Under the pieces are notes generated by a model, which was not told where the DNA came from, ran no database searches, and was given only the letters and a program-made list of their open reading frames with translations. The position numbers were made by a program, and so were the translations under genes. A stretch of 64,000 bases of DNA from Gammaproteobacteria bacterium (GTDB lineage: Bacteria; Pseudomonadota; Gammaproteobacteria; JADZEE01): positions 90,117 through 154,116 of the forward strand of contig JADZEE010000136.1 in the NCBI GenBank assembly GCA_020850735.1, given 5' to 3'. Of the stretch, positions 7,465-17,500 are shown piece by piece. Each line of letters starts with the position of its first letter. Positions within the stretch are counted from its first letter, which is position 1.

Positions 7465-9899
7465 GCAAGCGACGTCTGGAAGTGATCGGCCAGCCGCGCC
7501 GGCGGGTCGACGGCCCGGCCAAGGTCACCGGTCGCACGCAGTTCGCCGACGATCTCGTGCTGCCGCGCATGTTGCACTGCAAGCTGCTGCGCTCACACCT
7601 GCCGCACGCCGAGATCGTGTCGATCGACGTCGGCCGAGCCGCTGCCCACCCCGGCGTGCACCGGGTGCTGACGGGTGCGGATTTCCCGATCACCTTCGGC
7701 ATCATGCCGGTCAGCCAGGACGAGCACGCCCTGTGTCCGCAGCGCGTGCGCTACGTCGGCGATCCGGTCGCCGCGGTCATCGCCCGCGACGAGCAAACGG
7801 CCACCGAGGCGCTCGATCTCATCGCGGTCGAGTACCGGCCGCTGCCGACCATCGCCTCGCCCGAGGAGGCGCTCGCCAATCCCGACGCGCGCATCCACGA
7901 CTACAACCCGCACGGTAACGTGCATCGCCAGCTCGCGTTCGAGTTTGGTGACATCGAGGAAGCGCTCGCGGGCTCGGATCACGTCTTCGAGGACGTGTTT
8001 TTCTTCGAGGGCAACACCCACCTGCCGCTGGAGCAGCACGCGGCGCTGGCGGCGGTCGACCCGGACGGCAAGCTGACGCTCTGGTCGAGCACGCAGTGTC
8101 CGCACTACGTGCATCGCGCGCTCGCAAAGGTGCTGGAGATGCCCGCCGCGCACATTCGCGTCATCGCCTGCCCGAACGGTGGCGGTTTCGGCGGCAAGAC
8201 CGACATCTGCAATCACGAGATGGTGGTCTGCAAGGCGGCGCGCCTGCTCGGCCGGCCGGTGAAGATCTGCCTGACGCGCGAGGAAGTGTTCTACCTGCAT
8301 CGGGGCCGCCACCCGGTGCTGATGAAGTTCCGCACCGGCGTGACCCGGGACGGCCGGCTGACCGGCACGCACCTGCAGACCCTGGTCGACGGTGGCGCCT
8401 ACGGTTCCTACGGTGCCGCGAGCACCATCTACACCGGTGTGCTGACCCCGGTGACCTACGAGTTGCCCCGCTTCAAGTTCGAGGCGGTGCGGACCTTCAC
8501 CAACAAGCCGGCGTGCGGTCCCAAGCGCGGCCACGGCACCGTGCAGCCACGCTTCGGCCAGGAGATCCAGCTCGACAAGATCGCCGACAAGCTCGGCATG
8601 GATCCGGCCGAGCTGCGCCTCGGCATCGTCGCCAAACCGAATTCGCTCACCGCGAGCTGGATCCGGATCGGCACCATTGGTCTGGCCGAGTGCATCCGTG
8701 AAGTCACGCGCATGTCGGACTGGACTGGCCGCTACCGCAAGCTGCCCGAAGGACGCGGGATCGGTCTGGCCTGTTCGACCTACATGTGCGGTGCGGGCCT
8801 GCCGATCTACTGGAACAAGATGCCGCACTCGGGCGTGCAGGTGCTGCTCGACCGCAGCGGCCAGGTCACCGTGTATTGCGGTGCCACCGAAGTCGGTCAG
8901 GGCTCGGACGACGTGCTGGTTGCCTGCGTCGCCGAGGTCCTGGGCATCAACCCGTACGACGTGCGCTGCGTTACCGGCGATACCGGCATCACGCCGATCG
9001 ATCTCGGTTCGTACTCGAGCCGCGTCACCGTGATGATGGGCAACGCCGCCATCCAGGCGGCGGAGCGAGCCCGCGAGTTGATCGCCGACGCCGTCGCCGA
9101 CGCCCTGGAAGTGCCGCCCGATCTGCTGGTGTTCGCCGGCGGCCAGGTGTTCGTGTCCGAAGACCCGCAACGCGCCATGAGCTTTCGCGAAGCGGTCGTG
9201 TGCGCCGAGGAAAAGCATGGCACGCTCGGTGCGACCGGCTCCTACGCGCCGCCGAGGATCCCGGCGAAGTACAAGGGGGCGGGCGCCGGTCCGTCGCCCG
9301 CGTATTCCTACACGGCATGCGTCGTCGAGGTCGACGTGGACGTGAACACGGGCTGGATCACCGTGCCCAAGGTCTGGATCGCGCACGACATCGGCCAGAC
9401 CATGAATCCGGTGCTCGCGCGCGGCCAGGTCGAGGGCAGCGTATACATGGGGCTGGGCGAGGCGCTGATGGAGGAACAGGTTTTCCGCCGGCTGCCGCCC
9501 AAGCTCTCCGGTGCCCTGGTCCACAAGATCCCGTCGCTGCTCGAATACAAGAGCCTCACCTCGCTGGATATGCCGCAGGTCGAGAGCGTACTGCTCGGGA
9601 CCCCCGATCCGAACTGCCCCTTCGGTGCCAAGGAAGTCGGCCAGGGGCCGCTGCTTCCGGTCATGCCCGCCGTCGCCAACGCCGTCTATGACGCGGTCGG
9701 TGTGCGCATCGACGAGGTGCCCATCACGCCCGACAAGATCCTGCGCGCGCTCGAGCTCAAGGCGAAGGGCAAGGATCCGCGCGTCGGACCGGCAGGATTC
9801 CCCGACGTACCCTACCCGGAGCCGCTGTTCGTGCTGCCGCCGTGGGAGGGTGGCGACGGCGACGCTGCCGAACATCCGCGCCGCAAGTCCGTCGCATGA
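7461..9899 (+). CDS. hcrA: 4-hydroxybenzoyl-CoA reductase-type molybdenum subunit
   Basis: This 812-residue large subunit binds the molybdopterin cytosine dinucleotide cofactor. It has the aldehyde oxidase/xanthine dehydrogenase hammerhead domain first (QPRRRVDGPAKVTGRTQFADD). The GGGFGGK motif follows at about residue 240. The C-terminal GAKEVGQGP places the catalytic glutamate at about residue 725, close to the position I recall for Thauera HcrA. The ATG at 7461 overlaps the hcrC stop. It is somewhat longer than the roughly 770 residues usual for HcrA, mainly at the C-terminus. Predicted reaction: ferredoxin-driven reductive removal of the para-hydroxyl group of 4-hydroxybenzoyl-CoA to give benzoyl-CoA. 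A related aromatic CoA thioester could be the true substrate. Confidence 0.82.
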   Translation: MSKRRLEVIGQPRRRVDGPAKVTGRTQFADDLVLPRMLHCKLLRSHLPHAEIVSIDVGRAAAHPGVHRVLTGADFPITFGIMPVSQDEHALCPQRVRYVGDPVAAVIARDEQTATEALDLIAVEYRPLPTIASPEEALANPDARIHDYNPHGNVHRQLAFEFGDIEEALAGSDHVFEDVFFFEGNTHLPLEQHAALAAVDPDGKLTLWSSTQCPHYVHRALAKVLEMPAAHIRVIACPNGGGFGGKTDICNHEMVVCKAARLLGRPVKICLTREEVFYLHRGRHPVLMKFRTGVTRDGRLTGTHLQTLVDGGAYGSYGAASTIYTGVLTPVTYELPRFKFEAVRTFTNKPACGPKRGHGTVQPRFGQEIQLDKIADKLGMDPAELRLGIVAKPNSLTASWIRIGTIGLAECIREVTRMSDWTGRYRKLPEGRGIGLACSTYMCGAGLPIYWNKMPHSGVQVLLDRSGQVTVYCGATEVGQGSDDVLVACVAEVLGINPYDVRCVTGDTGITPIDLGSYSSRVTVMMGNAAIQAAERARELIADAVADALEVPPDLLVFAGGQVFVSEDPQRAMSFREAVVCAEEKHGTLGATGSYAPPRIPAKYKGAGAGPSPAYSYTACVVEVDVDVNTGWITVPKVWIAHDIGQTMNPVLARGQVEGSVYMGLGEALMEEQVFRRLPPKLSGALVHKIPSLLEYKSLTSLDMPQVESVLLGTPDPNCPFGAKEVGQGPLLPVMPAVANAVYDAVGVRIDEVPITPDKILRALELKAKGKDPRVGPAGFPDVPYPEPLFVLPPWEGGDGDAAEHPRRKSVA

Positions 9900-9954
9900 A
9901 CCTGCCGGCAATCGCAATGAACGATGCGGGCCACGGCCCGAAGGCGACGCAACC

Positions 9955-10974
9955 ATGATGAGACTGCCCTGGTTCCACCATTACACTCCGCGCACCGTGG
10001 CGGAGACCGCGAACATCCTCGCCGGCGAAGGCCCGAGCGCCATGCTGATCGCCGGTGGCACCGATCTGCTGCCGAACATGAAACGCCGCCAGCAAATGCC
10101 GCAGACGCTGGTCAGCCTGCGCGCAGTGGACGAGCTCAAGCGCCTGAGCAACGGCAGCGGGCTCACGCTCGGCGCCGGTCTCACCCTGACCGAAGTCGTG
10201 CGCGCCGACGCGGTGCGCAATCATTACCGCGGCCTGTGGCAGGCGGCCCACCAGGTGGCCAGCCCGCACCTGCGCAATATGGGTACACTCGGCGGCAATA
10301 TCTGTCTGGACACGCGCTGCCACTATTACGATCAGAATTACGAGTGGCGCCGGGCCATCGACTTCTGCATGAAGAAAGACGGCGTCACCTGCTGGGTCGC
10401 CACGGCCAGCCGGCGCTGCCTGGCGGTGTCCTCGACCGATACCGCGCCGGCACTGATCGCGCTCGATGCGAAAGTGCGGCTCGTTTCCAGCCGCGGCGAA
10501 CGCGAGCTCGCTCTCGCCGAGCTCTACAACAACGATGGCATCGATTATCTCACCCGCTGCGCCGACGAGGTGCTCACCGCGGTGACGCTGCCCGACAGAC
10601 GCGGCTGGCGCAGCTGTTACTGGAAGCTGCGCCGGCGCGGTTCTTTCGATTTCCCGGTGCTCGGTGTCGCCGCGGCCGCGAAGCTGGCCGCCGACGGCAC
10701 CGTCGAGGACGCACGTCTGGTGCTCGGCGCGGTCGCCTCGCAGCCGCTGCTGAGCGACGCCGCCGGCCGCCTGGCCGGTCGCAGGCTCGACGACGAAGCG
10801 ATCGCCGCGGCGGGCGCCAGAGCCGCGGCGATCGCCAAGCCCATGGATAACGCCGACTTCACCCTGTCCTGGCGCAAGAAGGTCGTCGCCGAGCTCGTTG
10901 GCTATGCGCTGCGGGAGATCCGTGGCGATGACATGCGCGCCCAGCGCATGAAAATCGCGCACCAGGCGCTGTGA
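9955..10974 (+). CDS. hcrB: 4-hydroxybenzoyl-CoA reductase-type FAD subunit with [4Fe-4S] loop
   Basis: This 339-residue FAD-binding subunit has the usual AGGTDLLPNMKR and NMGTLGGNIC motifs. It also has a roughly 40-residue insertion with cysteines at 122, 138, 146 and 155 (C-x15-C-x7-C-x8-C). As I recall, those spacings and numbers are those of Thauera aromatica HcrB, where they bind a [4Fe-4S] cluster absent from other xanthine oxidase family enzymes. The cluster reverses electron flow, so ferredoxin electrons go to the molybdenum site. The start is the first ATG of an ATGATG pair, 55 bp after hcrA. This is the strongest evidence that the operon encodes a reductase rather than a dehydrogenase. 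Confidence 0.85.
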   Translation: MMRLPWFHHYTPRTVAETANILAGEGPSAMLIAGGTDLLPNMKRRQQMPQTLVSLRAVDELKRLSNGSGLTLGAGLTLTEVVRADAVRNHYRGLWQAAHQVASPHLRNMGTLGGNICLDTRCHYYDQNYEWRRAIDFCMKKDGVTCWVATASRRCLAVSSTDTAPALIALDAKVRLVSSRGERELALAELYNNDGIDYLTRCADEVLTAVTLPDRRGWRSCYWKLRRRGSFDFPVLGVAAAAKLAADGTVEDARLVLGAVASQPLLSDAAGRLAGRRLDDEAIAAAGARAAAIAKPMDNADFTLSWRKKVVAELVGYALREIRGDDMRAQRMKIAHQAL

Positions 10975-11207
10975 TCCGGGCGGCGAGCGCGCGGTCGGCG
11001 GGCGATACGCGCCGGTAGGTCGCCGCGCTGCCGGCATTCCTGAACCGCGGTGCGGGTGAACCCGTCCCGGTGTCGCGGTGCCGCATCCCCGGCGTACACG
11101 GCCGGGACCTCGACGCCGGTCCGGACAACCGCGAACTGCCGGGCCTTGACGGCCCGGCCGGCGCCCCGCTACCGTCATTGGCCCTCGCCGCCGGAGGCGT
11201 TGCCCCG

Positions 11208-11972
11208 ATGACCTACTGTCTTGCTGCCCGACCCGACGCCGGACTCGTGTTCTGCTCGGATTCACGGACCAATGCCGGGGTGGACCACGTCAGCACCTAC
11301 AGCAAGATGTACCGTTTCGGGATCGACGGCGAACGCCAGTTCGTCATCCTCACCGCCGGCAATCTCGCCACGACGCAGGGCGTCATCCAGCAGGTCAAGC
11401 GCGACATGGACGAACGCGCCGAGCGCAGTCTGCGCACGCTGCCCAGCCTGATCGCGGCAGCCGACTATCTCGGCGAGCTGAGCCTGGCACAGCAGAGCAA
11501 GCACGGCAGCAACGCGGCCGCCGGCGGTTTCGGTGCGAACTTCATCATCGGCGGGCAGGTACATGGCGGCAAGCCGGAGATCCATCTCGTGTACCCCGAG
11601 GGTAACCACATCACCTCGTCCAAGGACACACCGTATCTGCAGATCGGCGAGAGCAAGTACGGCAAGCCCATCCTCGACCGGATCCTCGCCCGCGACACCT
11701 CGCTCGAGACCGCGGCCCTGTGCACGCTCGTGTCCATGGACTCGACCATGCGCAGCAACCTGACCGTGGGACCGCCGATCGAGGTGCTGATCTACCAGCG
11801 CGACAGTTTCGTGCTCAAGGATTACCACCGCTTCGAGGACGGCAGCGAATACCTGCGGGAGCTGAACAAGGCCTGGGACGAGCAGGTCAAGCTCGCGTTT
11901 CACCGCCTGCCGCCGCTAGCCTGGGCCTTTTCCTGGGACCGACCGCGCGACGCACAAAGTGAGGTTTCCTGA
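11208..11972 (+). CDS. Anbu, ancestral proteasome-like peptidase
   Basis: This 254-residue protein is a proteasome-type Ntn hydrolase of the Anbu (COG3484) family. Removal of Met1 exposes Thr1 (TYCLAARPDAG), the expected nucleophile. Asp17 (in CSDSRTNAG) and Lys32 (YSKMYRF) supply the rest of the site. A GGAGG site lies 11 bp before the ATG at 11208; the ORF-track start at 11070 is too early. Anbu assembles into helical or ring particles and travels with alpha-E, ATP-grasp and transglutaminase genes, all three of which are the next genes here. It converges on the alpha-E gene. The physiological substrate of this system is not known. A peptide or tag made by the partner genes has been proposed. 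Confidence 0.9.
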   Translation: MTYCLAARPDAGLVFCSDSRTNAGVDHVSTYSKMYRFGIDGERQFVILTAGNLATTQGVIQQVKRDMDERAERSLRTLPSLIAAADYLGELSLAQQSKHGSNAAAGGFGANFIIGGQVHGGKPEIHLVYPEGNHITSSKDTPYLQIGESKYGKPILDRILARDTSLETAALCTLVSMDSTMRSNLTVGPPIEVLIYQRDSFVLKDYHRFEDGSEYLRELNKAWDEQVKLAFHRLPPLAWAFSWDRPRDAQSEVS

Positions 11973-12026
11973 GCACCGGACCGATCGGCACGGCCGGACG
12001 GGCGTCTCGTGTCGCGCCGCTGCCGT

Positions 12027-12980
12027 TCAGCGCGTGACCGGCAGGAACCAGGTGGCGGCGATCTGATCGTGGATGGCGGCGTAACCCAGCTCGAGGTCGT
12101 CGATGAACTCGTGCAGGCCGGATTCGAGCAGCGCCGGTATCGCGGCGCTGTGCACCCGCCGCTCGATGGCGACGGTCTGGCGCAGCGCCTCCTCGTGGCG
12201 CGGCAGCTCGCCGAGGTACGATTCGATCTCCTTCAGACAATACGCAACCGCGCGCGGGAACCTGCGGTTTTGCAGCAGGTAGATGAGCACGTCCTCGGCA
12301 TTGACCCGGTCCTGCACGTGCTGGCGGTACATCTGATATGCGCTCAATGAGCGCAGCACGCTCATCCACAGCACGTTGGTATAGGGCGCCTGCTCCTCGG
12401 GCCTGAGCTCCGTGCCGGCGTGCCCGGACAGCAATCTGGCCGAGCCCACGTCGAGGATGCGTGTGCTCATGTCCGCGCGCTCGAGATTCTGGCCCAGACT
12501 GACAAAGGTGTAGGCGCTCTCGTGGCTCATGCAGCCCTCGAGAAAGCCCGTGAATGCCTGACAGCCCGTGATGATCTGCTGCAGTATCCGGGGCCGCTCG
12601 CTGCGGCCGACACCCGCCGCCGTCTTGTCCCTGAGCAGCAGGTAGATGTCGTTGATGCGCTCCCAGGCCTCGAAGGGAAGGATCTCGCGCGCCGTGCGCG
12701 CATTTTCCCGCGCCATGTTGATGGCGCTCAGCACCGAGCCCGGATTCGACAGATCGCCGAGCAGATAGCGAACGACGTTGCGCTCGTCGCAGTTCTGGAA
12801 GCGCGCATCGAACTGCTCCGCACTGCCCGTGATCTCCACCAGCGTGCGCCAGCCCAGACGCACGTTGCGCGGCAGATCGAGCAGCAGATTGGTGCTGACA
12901 TTGAGGATCCGCGCGGTGTTCTCGGCACGTTCGACGTAGCGGCCGAGCCAGTAAATGCGTTCTGCGACGCGCGAGAGCAT
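12027..12980 (-). CDS. Alpha-E domain protein of the Anbu cluster
   Basis: This 317-residue, almost wholly helical protein is of the alpha-E family (COG2307). The N-terminal MLSRVAERIYWLGRYVERAENTAR is its hallmark, with a second helical repeat further on (TFVSLGQNLERADMSTRILD). The function is unknown. The family is nearly always next to a circularly permuted ATP-grasp gene, with which it is sometimes fused. Here it starts 5 bp after that gene ends and shares its message. It contains no catalytic motif that I can identify, so a scaffold or carrier role is a guess. Confidence 0.9.
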   Translation of the reverse strand: MLSRVAERIYWLGRYVERAENTARILNVSTNLLLDLPRNVRLGWRTLVEITGSAEQFDARFQNCDERNVVRYLLGDLSNPGSVLSAINMARENARTAREILPFEAWERINDIYLLLRDKTAAGVGRSERPRILQQIITGCQAFTGFLEGCMSHESAYTFVSLGQNLERADMSTRILDVGSARLLSGHAGTELRPEEQAPYTNVLWMSVLRSLSAYQMYRQHVQDRVNAEDVLIYLLQNRRFPRAVAYCLKEIESYLGELPRHEEALRQTVAIERRVHSAAIPALLESGLHEFIDDLELGYAAIHDQIAATWFLPVTR

Positions 12981-12985
12981 CGGCG

Positions 12986-14434
12986 CTATTTCCTTTCACC
13001 GACGATCCACGTGTCCTTGCTGCCGCCGCCCTGCGAGGAATTGACCACGTAGGAGCCCTTGACCAGCGCCACGCGGGTCAGTCCGCCCGCGGTCACGTAC
13101 TGCTGCTGGCCGTGCAGCACGAAGGGACGCAGGTCGAGGTGACGGGGCTCGACGCCGCCGTCGCACAGCGTCGGCGCGGTGGACAGCGAGATCAGCGGCT
13201 GCGCCATGTAATTGCGCGGATCGGCCCGGATGCGCCGCGCGAACTCCTCGCGCTCGCGCCGGCTGGACATCGGTCCGACCAGCATGCCATAGCCGCCGGA
13301 CTCGTTCGCCGGCTTGACGACCATCTTGTCGAGGTTCGCGAGCACGTGTTTACGCTGACTGTCGTCCATGCACAGGTAGCTCTCGACGTTGGGCAGGATC
13401 GGTTCCTCGTCCAGGTAGTAACGGATCATCTTCGGCACGTAGGTGTACACCACCTTGTCGTCGGCAACTCCCGCACCCGGCGCGTTCGCGAGCCCGACCC
13501 TGCCTTTTCGCCAGGCGCGCATCAGCCCCGGCACGCCGAGCATGGAATCCGGGTTGAAAACCTGCGGGTCGATGAACAGATCGTCGATGCGCCGGTAGAT
13601 CACGTCCACGCGCGCCAGACCGTCGATGGTACGCATGTACACGCAGTCGTCGTCGTCGACGACGAGGTCGCTTCCCTCCACGAGCTCGGCGCCCATTTCC
13701 CTGGCGAGAAACGAATGCTCGAAATAGGCGGAATTGTAGATCCCCGGCGTGAGGACCACGACTTCCGGGTAGTCGACCGGCCGTGGCGAGATGGACGCCA
13801 GCGTGTCGAACAGCTGTGTCGTGTAGTCACCGATGTGGAGAATGTCCTGGTCGTCGAACAGCTCCGGCAGCACGAGCTTGGTGACCTTGCGGTTCTCGAG
13901 CATGTACGAGACGCCGGAAGGCACGCGCAGGTTGTCCTCGAGCACGTAGAAGCGGCCGTCGGCATCGCGGACGAGATCCGTGCCGCAGATGTGGGCCCAG
14001 ACTCCGTACACCGGCCGCATACCGAGGCACTGGCTGCGGAAGTTGCGCGAATCGAGGATGAGATCCCCGGGTACGACGCCGTCCTTGAGGATTTTCTGAT
14101 CGTTATAGACGTCGTTGATGAAGTGATTCAGCGCCAGCAAACGCTGTTTCAGGCCCGCCTCCGTGCGTCGCCACTCCTTTTCGGGGATGATGCGGGGGAT
14201 GATGTCGTAGGGCCACTCGCGGTCTATGTTGCCCGCCTGAGAGTAAATGGTGAAGGTGATACCCATGCTCTTGATGGCGACCGAGGCCGACGCCCGGCGT
14301 TCGGCGATCTCTTGCTCGCTGAGCGACTTCAGGTACCGTACGAGGGCGCGCGCGGCCTTGCGCGGATGACCCGGCGAGCTCATGAGCTCGTCGTAGACCG
14401 CTCCGCAGTCGTAGTGTTGCCAGTCGAGTGCCAT
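12986..14434 (-). CDS. Circularly permuted type 2 ATP-grasp protein
   Basis: This 482-residue protein belongs to the COG2308 circularly permuted ATP-grasp family. Typical motifs are DYTTQLFDTL, LTPGIYNSAYFEHSFLAR, VDVIYRRIDDLFIDP and the C-terminal VVKPANESGGYGMLVG. ATP-grasp enzymes join a carboxylate to an amine through an acyl phosphate, so a peptide ligase role is expected for it. The ATG at 14434 (MALDWQHYD) fits the family length; the track start at 14554 overlaps the divergent gene's promoter region. It forms a two-gene unit with the alpha-E gene and diverges from the transglutaminase gene across about 120 bp. Reported association with Anbu suggests it makes or modifies that peptidase's substrate. 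Confidence 0.9.
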   Translation of the reverse strand: MALDWQHYDCGAVYDELMSSPGHPRKAARALVRYLKSLSEQEIAERRASASVAIKSMGITFTIYSQAGNIDREWPYDIIPRIIPEKEWRRTEAGLKQRLLALNHFINDVYNDQKILKDGVVPGDLILDSRNFRSQCLGMRPVYGVWAHICGTDLVRDADGRFYVLEDNLRVPSGVSYMLENRKVTKLVLPELFDDQDILHIGDYTTQLFDTLASISPRPVDYPEVVVLTPGIYNSAYFEHSFLAREMGAELVEGSDLVVDDDDCVYMRTIDGLARVDVIYRRIDDLFIDPQVFNPDSMLGVPGLMRAWRKGRVGLANAPGAGVADDKVVYTYVPKMIRYYLDEEPILPNVESYLCMDDSQRKHVLANLDKMVVKPANESGGYGMLVGPMSSRREREEFARRIRADPRNYMAQPLISLSTAPTLCDGGVEPRHLDLRPFVLHGQQQYVTAGGLTRVALVKGSYVVNSSQGGGSKDTWIVGERK

Positions 14435-14556
14435 GTGCTGGTACGTCAGTCGCAGGTCATGGGTTCGCGAGTGCGTGCATCCGGTGCACGCAGGCTGCAG
14501 GTTTATCCGGTCGTCGTCACCGCGGCGCCCGGAGCGGGTACAGGAGTCAGACAACG

Positions 14557-17500
14557 ATGACGATCAAGGTCGCTATCGATCACAGAACGGAATATCGCTT
14601 CGATCGGCTGGTGAACGCAGCGCCTCATGTCGTGCGCCTGCGCCCTGCGCCACATTGTCGCACTCCGGTTCAATCCTACTCGCTGCGGGTAGAGCCGGGC
14701 AAACATTTCATCAACTGGCAGCAGGATCCGTTCGGAAACTTTCTCGCGCGCCTGGTGTTTCCCGAGCCGACGCGTTTCCTGTCCTTCGAGGTGTCGCTGG
14801 TCGCGGACATGACCGTGATCAATCCGTTCGACTTCTTCATCGAGGACTACGCCGAAGCATTTCCGTTCGCCTACGAAGCGAGACTGGCCAGGGATCTGGC
14901 CCCTTACCTGGAGATCCGCGAGAACGGCCCGCGCATCGAGGCGTGGCTCGACGGTGTGGATCGCACGCCGCGGCCCACGGTCGGATTTTTCGTCGACCTC
15001 AATCTGCGGCTGCAGCAGACGATTGCCTACGTGATCCGCATGGAACCCGGCGTGCAGAGTTGCGAGGAAACGCTCGAGCTGCAACGCGGTTCGTGCCGCG
15101 ACAGTGCGTGGCTGCTGGTGCAGTGCCTGCGCCGGCTCGGGTTCGCCGCGCGGTTCGCGTCGGGCTATCTGGTGCAGATTGCACCGGACGTGAAACCGCT
15201 CGACGGACCGGCCGGCCCGAGCCAGGACTTCACCGACCTGCACGCCTGGGCGGAGGTTTTCATCCCCGGCGCAGGCTGGGTCGGTATGGATCCGACCTCC
15301 GGGCTGTTCGCCGGCGAGGGGCACATCCCGCTGTCGTGCACGCCGGATCCGGTCAGCGCCGCGCCGATCACCGGTGCGACCGATCCCTGCGCCGTGGAGT
15401 TTTACTTTCACAACAAGGTCGAACGGATCCACGAGGATCCGCGCGTCACGCGCCCGTACACGGCCACGCAGTGGCGCTCCGTCTGTGCGCTGGGCGAGCA
15501 GGTCGAAGCGGCGCTCACCGCGGCGGACGTGCGCCTGACCCAGGGGGGCGAACCGACCTTCGTCTCGATCGACGACATGGAATCCGCGCAGTGGAACACC
15601 GCCGCCCTCGGCACGCAGAAGCGCACACTGGCCGAGCAGTTGCTGCGCCGGCTGCAGGGCGCGTTCGCACCGGGTGGGGTGCTGCAATTCGGACAGGGCA
15701 AGTGGTATCCGGGCGAGCCGGTGCCGCGCTGGGCGCTGTCGATATTCTGGCGCCGCGACGGCGTGCCGTTGTGGCGCAACCTCGCGTTGCTCGAAAGTGC
15801 ATCGAGCGCGCCCGCACGCGATGACGGCGATGCGCAGCGCTTCATCGCCGCCCTCGCCGCACGGCTCGGCGTCGATCCGGGCTGCGCCGTGGCCGGCTAC
15901 GAGGACGCCTACCACTACCTGCTGGCGGAGGGCAGGCTGCCGGCGAACGTCGAACCGCTGGACAGCCGCCTTGCCGATCCGCTCGAGCGCGCGCGCCTGC
16001 GGCGCCTGTTCAGCCGCGGCCTGGACAAGGTCGTCGGCTACGCGCTGCCGCTCGCGGCGATCGAAGCCGCGGACGGCAGCCACGGCTGGCGGTCCTGCCG
16101 CTGGACATTCCGGCGCGAACGCATGTACCTGTTGCCGGGTGACTCGCCCATGGGTCTGCGGCTGCCGCTCGCCTCGCTCCCCTGGACACCGCCCGAGGCG
16201 CGCGACGTCAACCCGGAACGCGATCCCTTCGCGCCGCGCCCGCAGCTGTCCATGCCGTCGCCAGCGGCCGCGGACGGCGTCCCCGCGGACGCGCGCGCAC
16301 AGATACCGGGGCCCGAAACGGACGCCGTCGCTGCGCCCCTGCACACGGCGCTGGTGATCGAACCGCGCGACGGGACACTGCACGTGTTTGTGCCGCCCTG
16401 CACCCATCTCGAGCACTATCTGGACCTGGTCACGGCGATCGAGGCCGTGGCGACCGAGCTCGGCGTGCGCCTGGTGCTCGAAGGCTACGATCCGCCGCAC
16501 GATCCGCGCGTGGAACGCCTGCAGATCACGCCCGATCCGGGCGTGATCGAGGTGAACGTGCACCCCGCGCGATCGTGGTCCGAACTCGTCGCCGTCACCG
16601 AGCGCCTTTACGAGGAGGCACGCCTCACCCGGCTCGGCACCGAGAAGTTCATGCTCGACGGTCGTCACAACGGCACGGGCGGCGGCAACCACGTCACCCT
16701 CGGTGGCGTCACGGCGGCCGACAGCCCGTTTCTGCGCCGGCCGGAGCTGCTGCGCAGCCTCGTCGCCTACTGGCAGAACCACCCGAGCCTGTCGTATCTG
16801 TTCTCCGGACAGTTCATCGGTCCGACCAGCCAGGCACCGCGCGTGGACGAGGCGCGTGACGACAACCTCTACGAGCTCGGCATCGCTTTTCAGCAGATCC
16901 CTGCCGGCGACGTCGAGCAACCGTGGCTCGTCGATCGCCTGCTGCGTCACCTGCTCGTGGACGTCACCGGCAACACGCACCGGGCAGAGTTCTGCATCGA
17001 CAAGCTCTATTCACCGGACAGCGCCTCGGGGCGCCGCGGCCTGGTAGAGTTCCGCGGTTTCGAGATGCCGCCGCATCCGCGCATGAGCCTGGTGCAGATG
17101 CTGCTCCTGCGTGCACTGGTCGCGCAGTTCTGGAACCGACCCTATCGCGGCGCGCTCATCCGCTGGCATACCGAGCTGCACGATCGCTTCATGCTGCCGG
17201 CGTTCCTGTGGCAGGACCTCAAGCAGGTGCTCGCGGATCTGCGCGACAGCGGCTACGCGTTCGACAACGAATGGTTCAGGATTTTTCTCGAATTCCGCTG
17301 TCCGGCGTACGGCAGTATCGACGCCGAGGGCATACACCTGGAGCTGCGCGGCGCGCTCGAACCCTGGCACGTGCTCGGCGAGGAGGTGACCGGGCAGGGC
17401 ACGGCGCGTTACGTCGATTCGTCCGTCGAACGGCTGCAGGTGCGCGTGCAGGGGATCACCGGCCATCGCTATACGGTGGCCTGCAACGGCCGCATCCTGC

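Noticed and set aside
9757-11265. Long minus-strand ORF of 502 residues over hcrB
   Set aside because: It is antisense to hcrB, whose product has clear FAD and [4Fe-4S] motifs. Long open antisense frames are expected in GC-rich DNA.
14503-16980. 825-residue minus-strand ORF opposite the transglutaminase gene
   Set aside because: Residue mix is typical of antisense frames in high-GC DNA and no domain is visible; the plus strand encodes a recognisable transglutaminase/DUF2126 protein.
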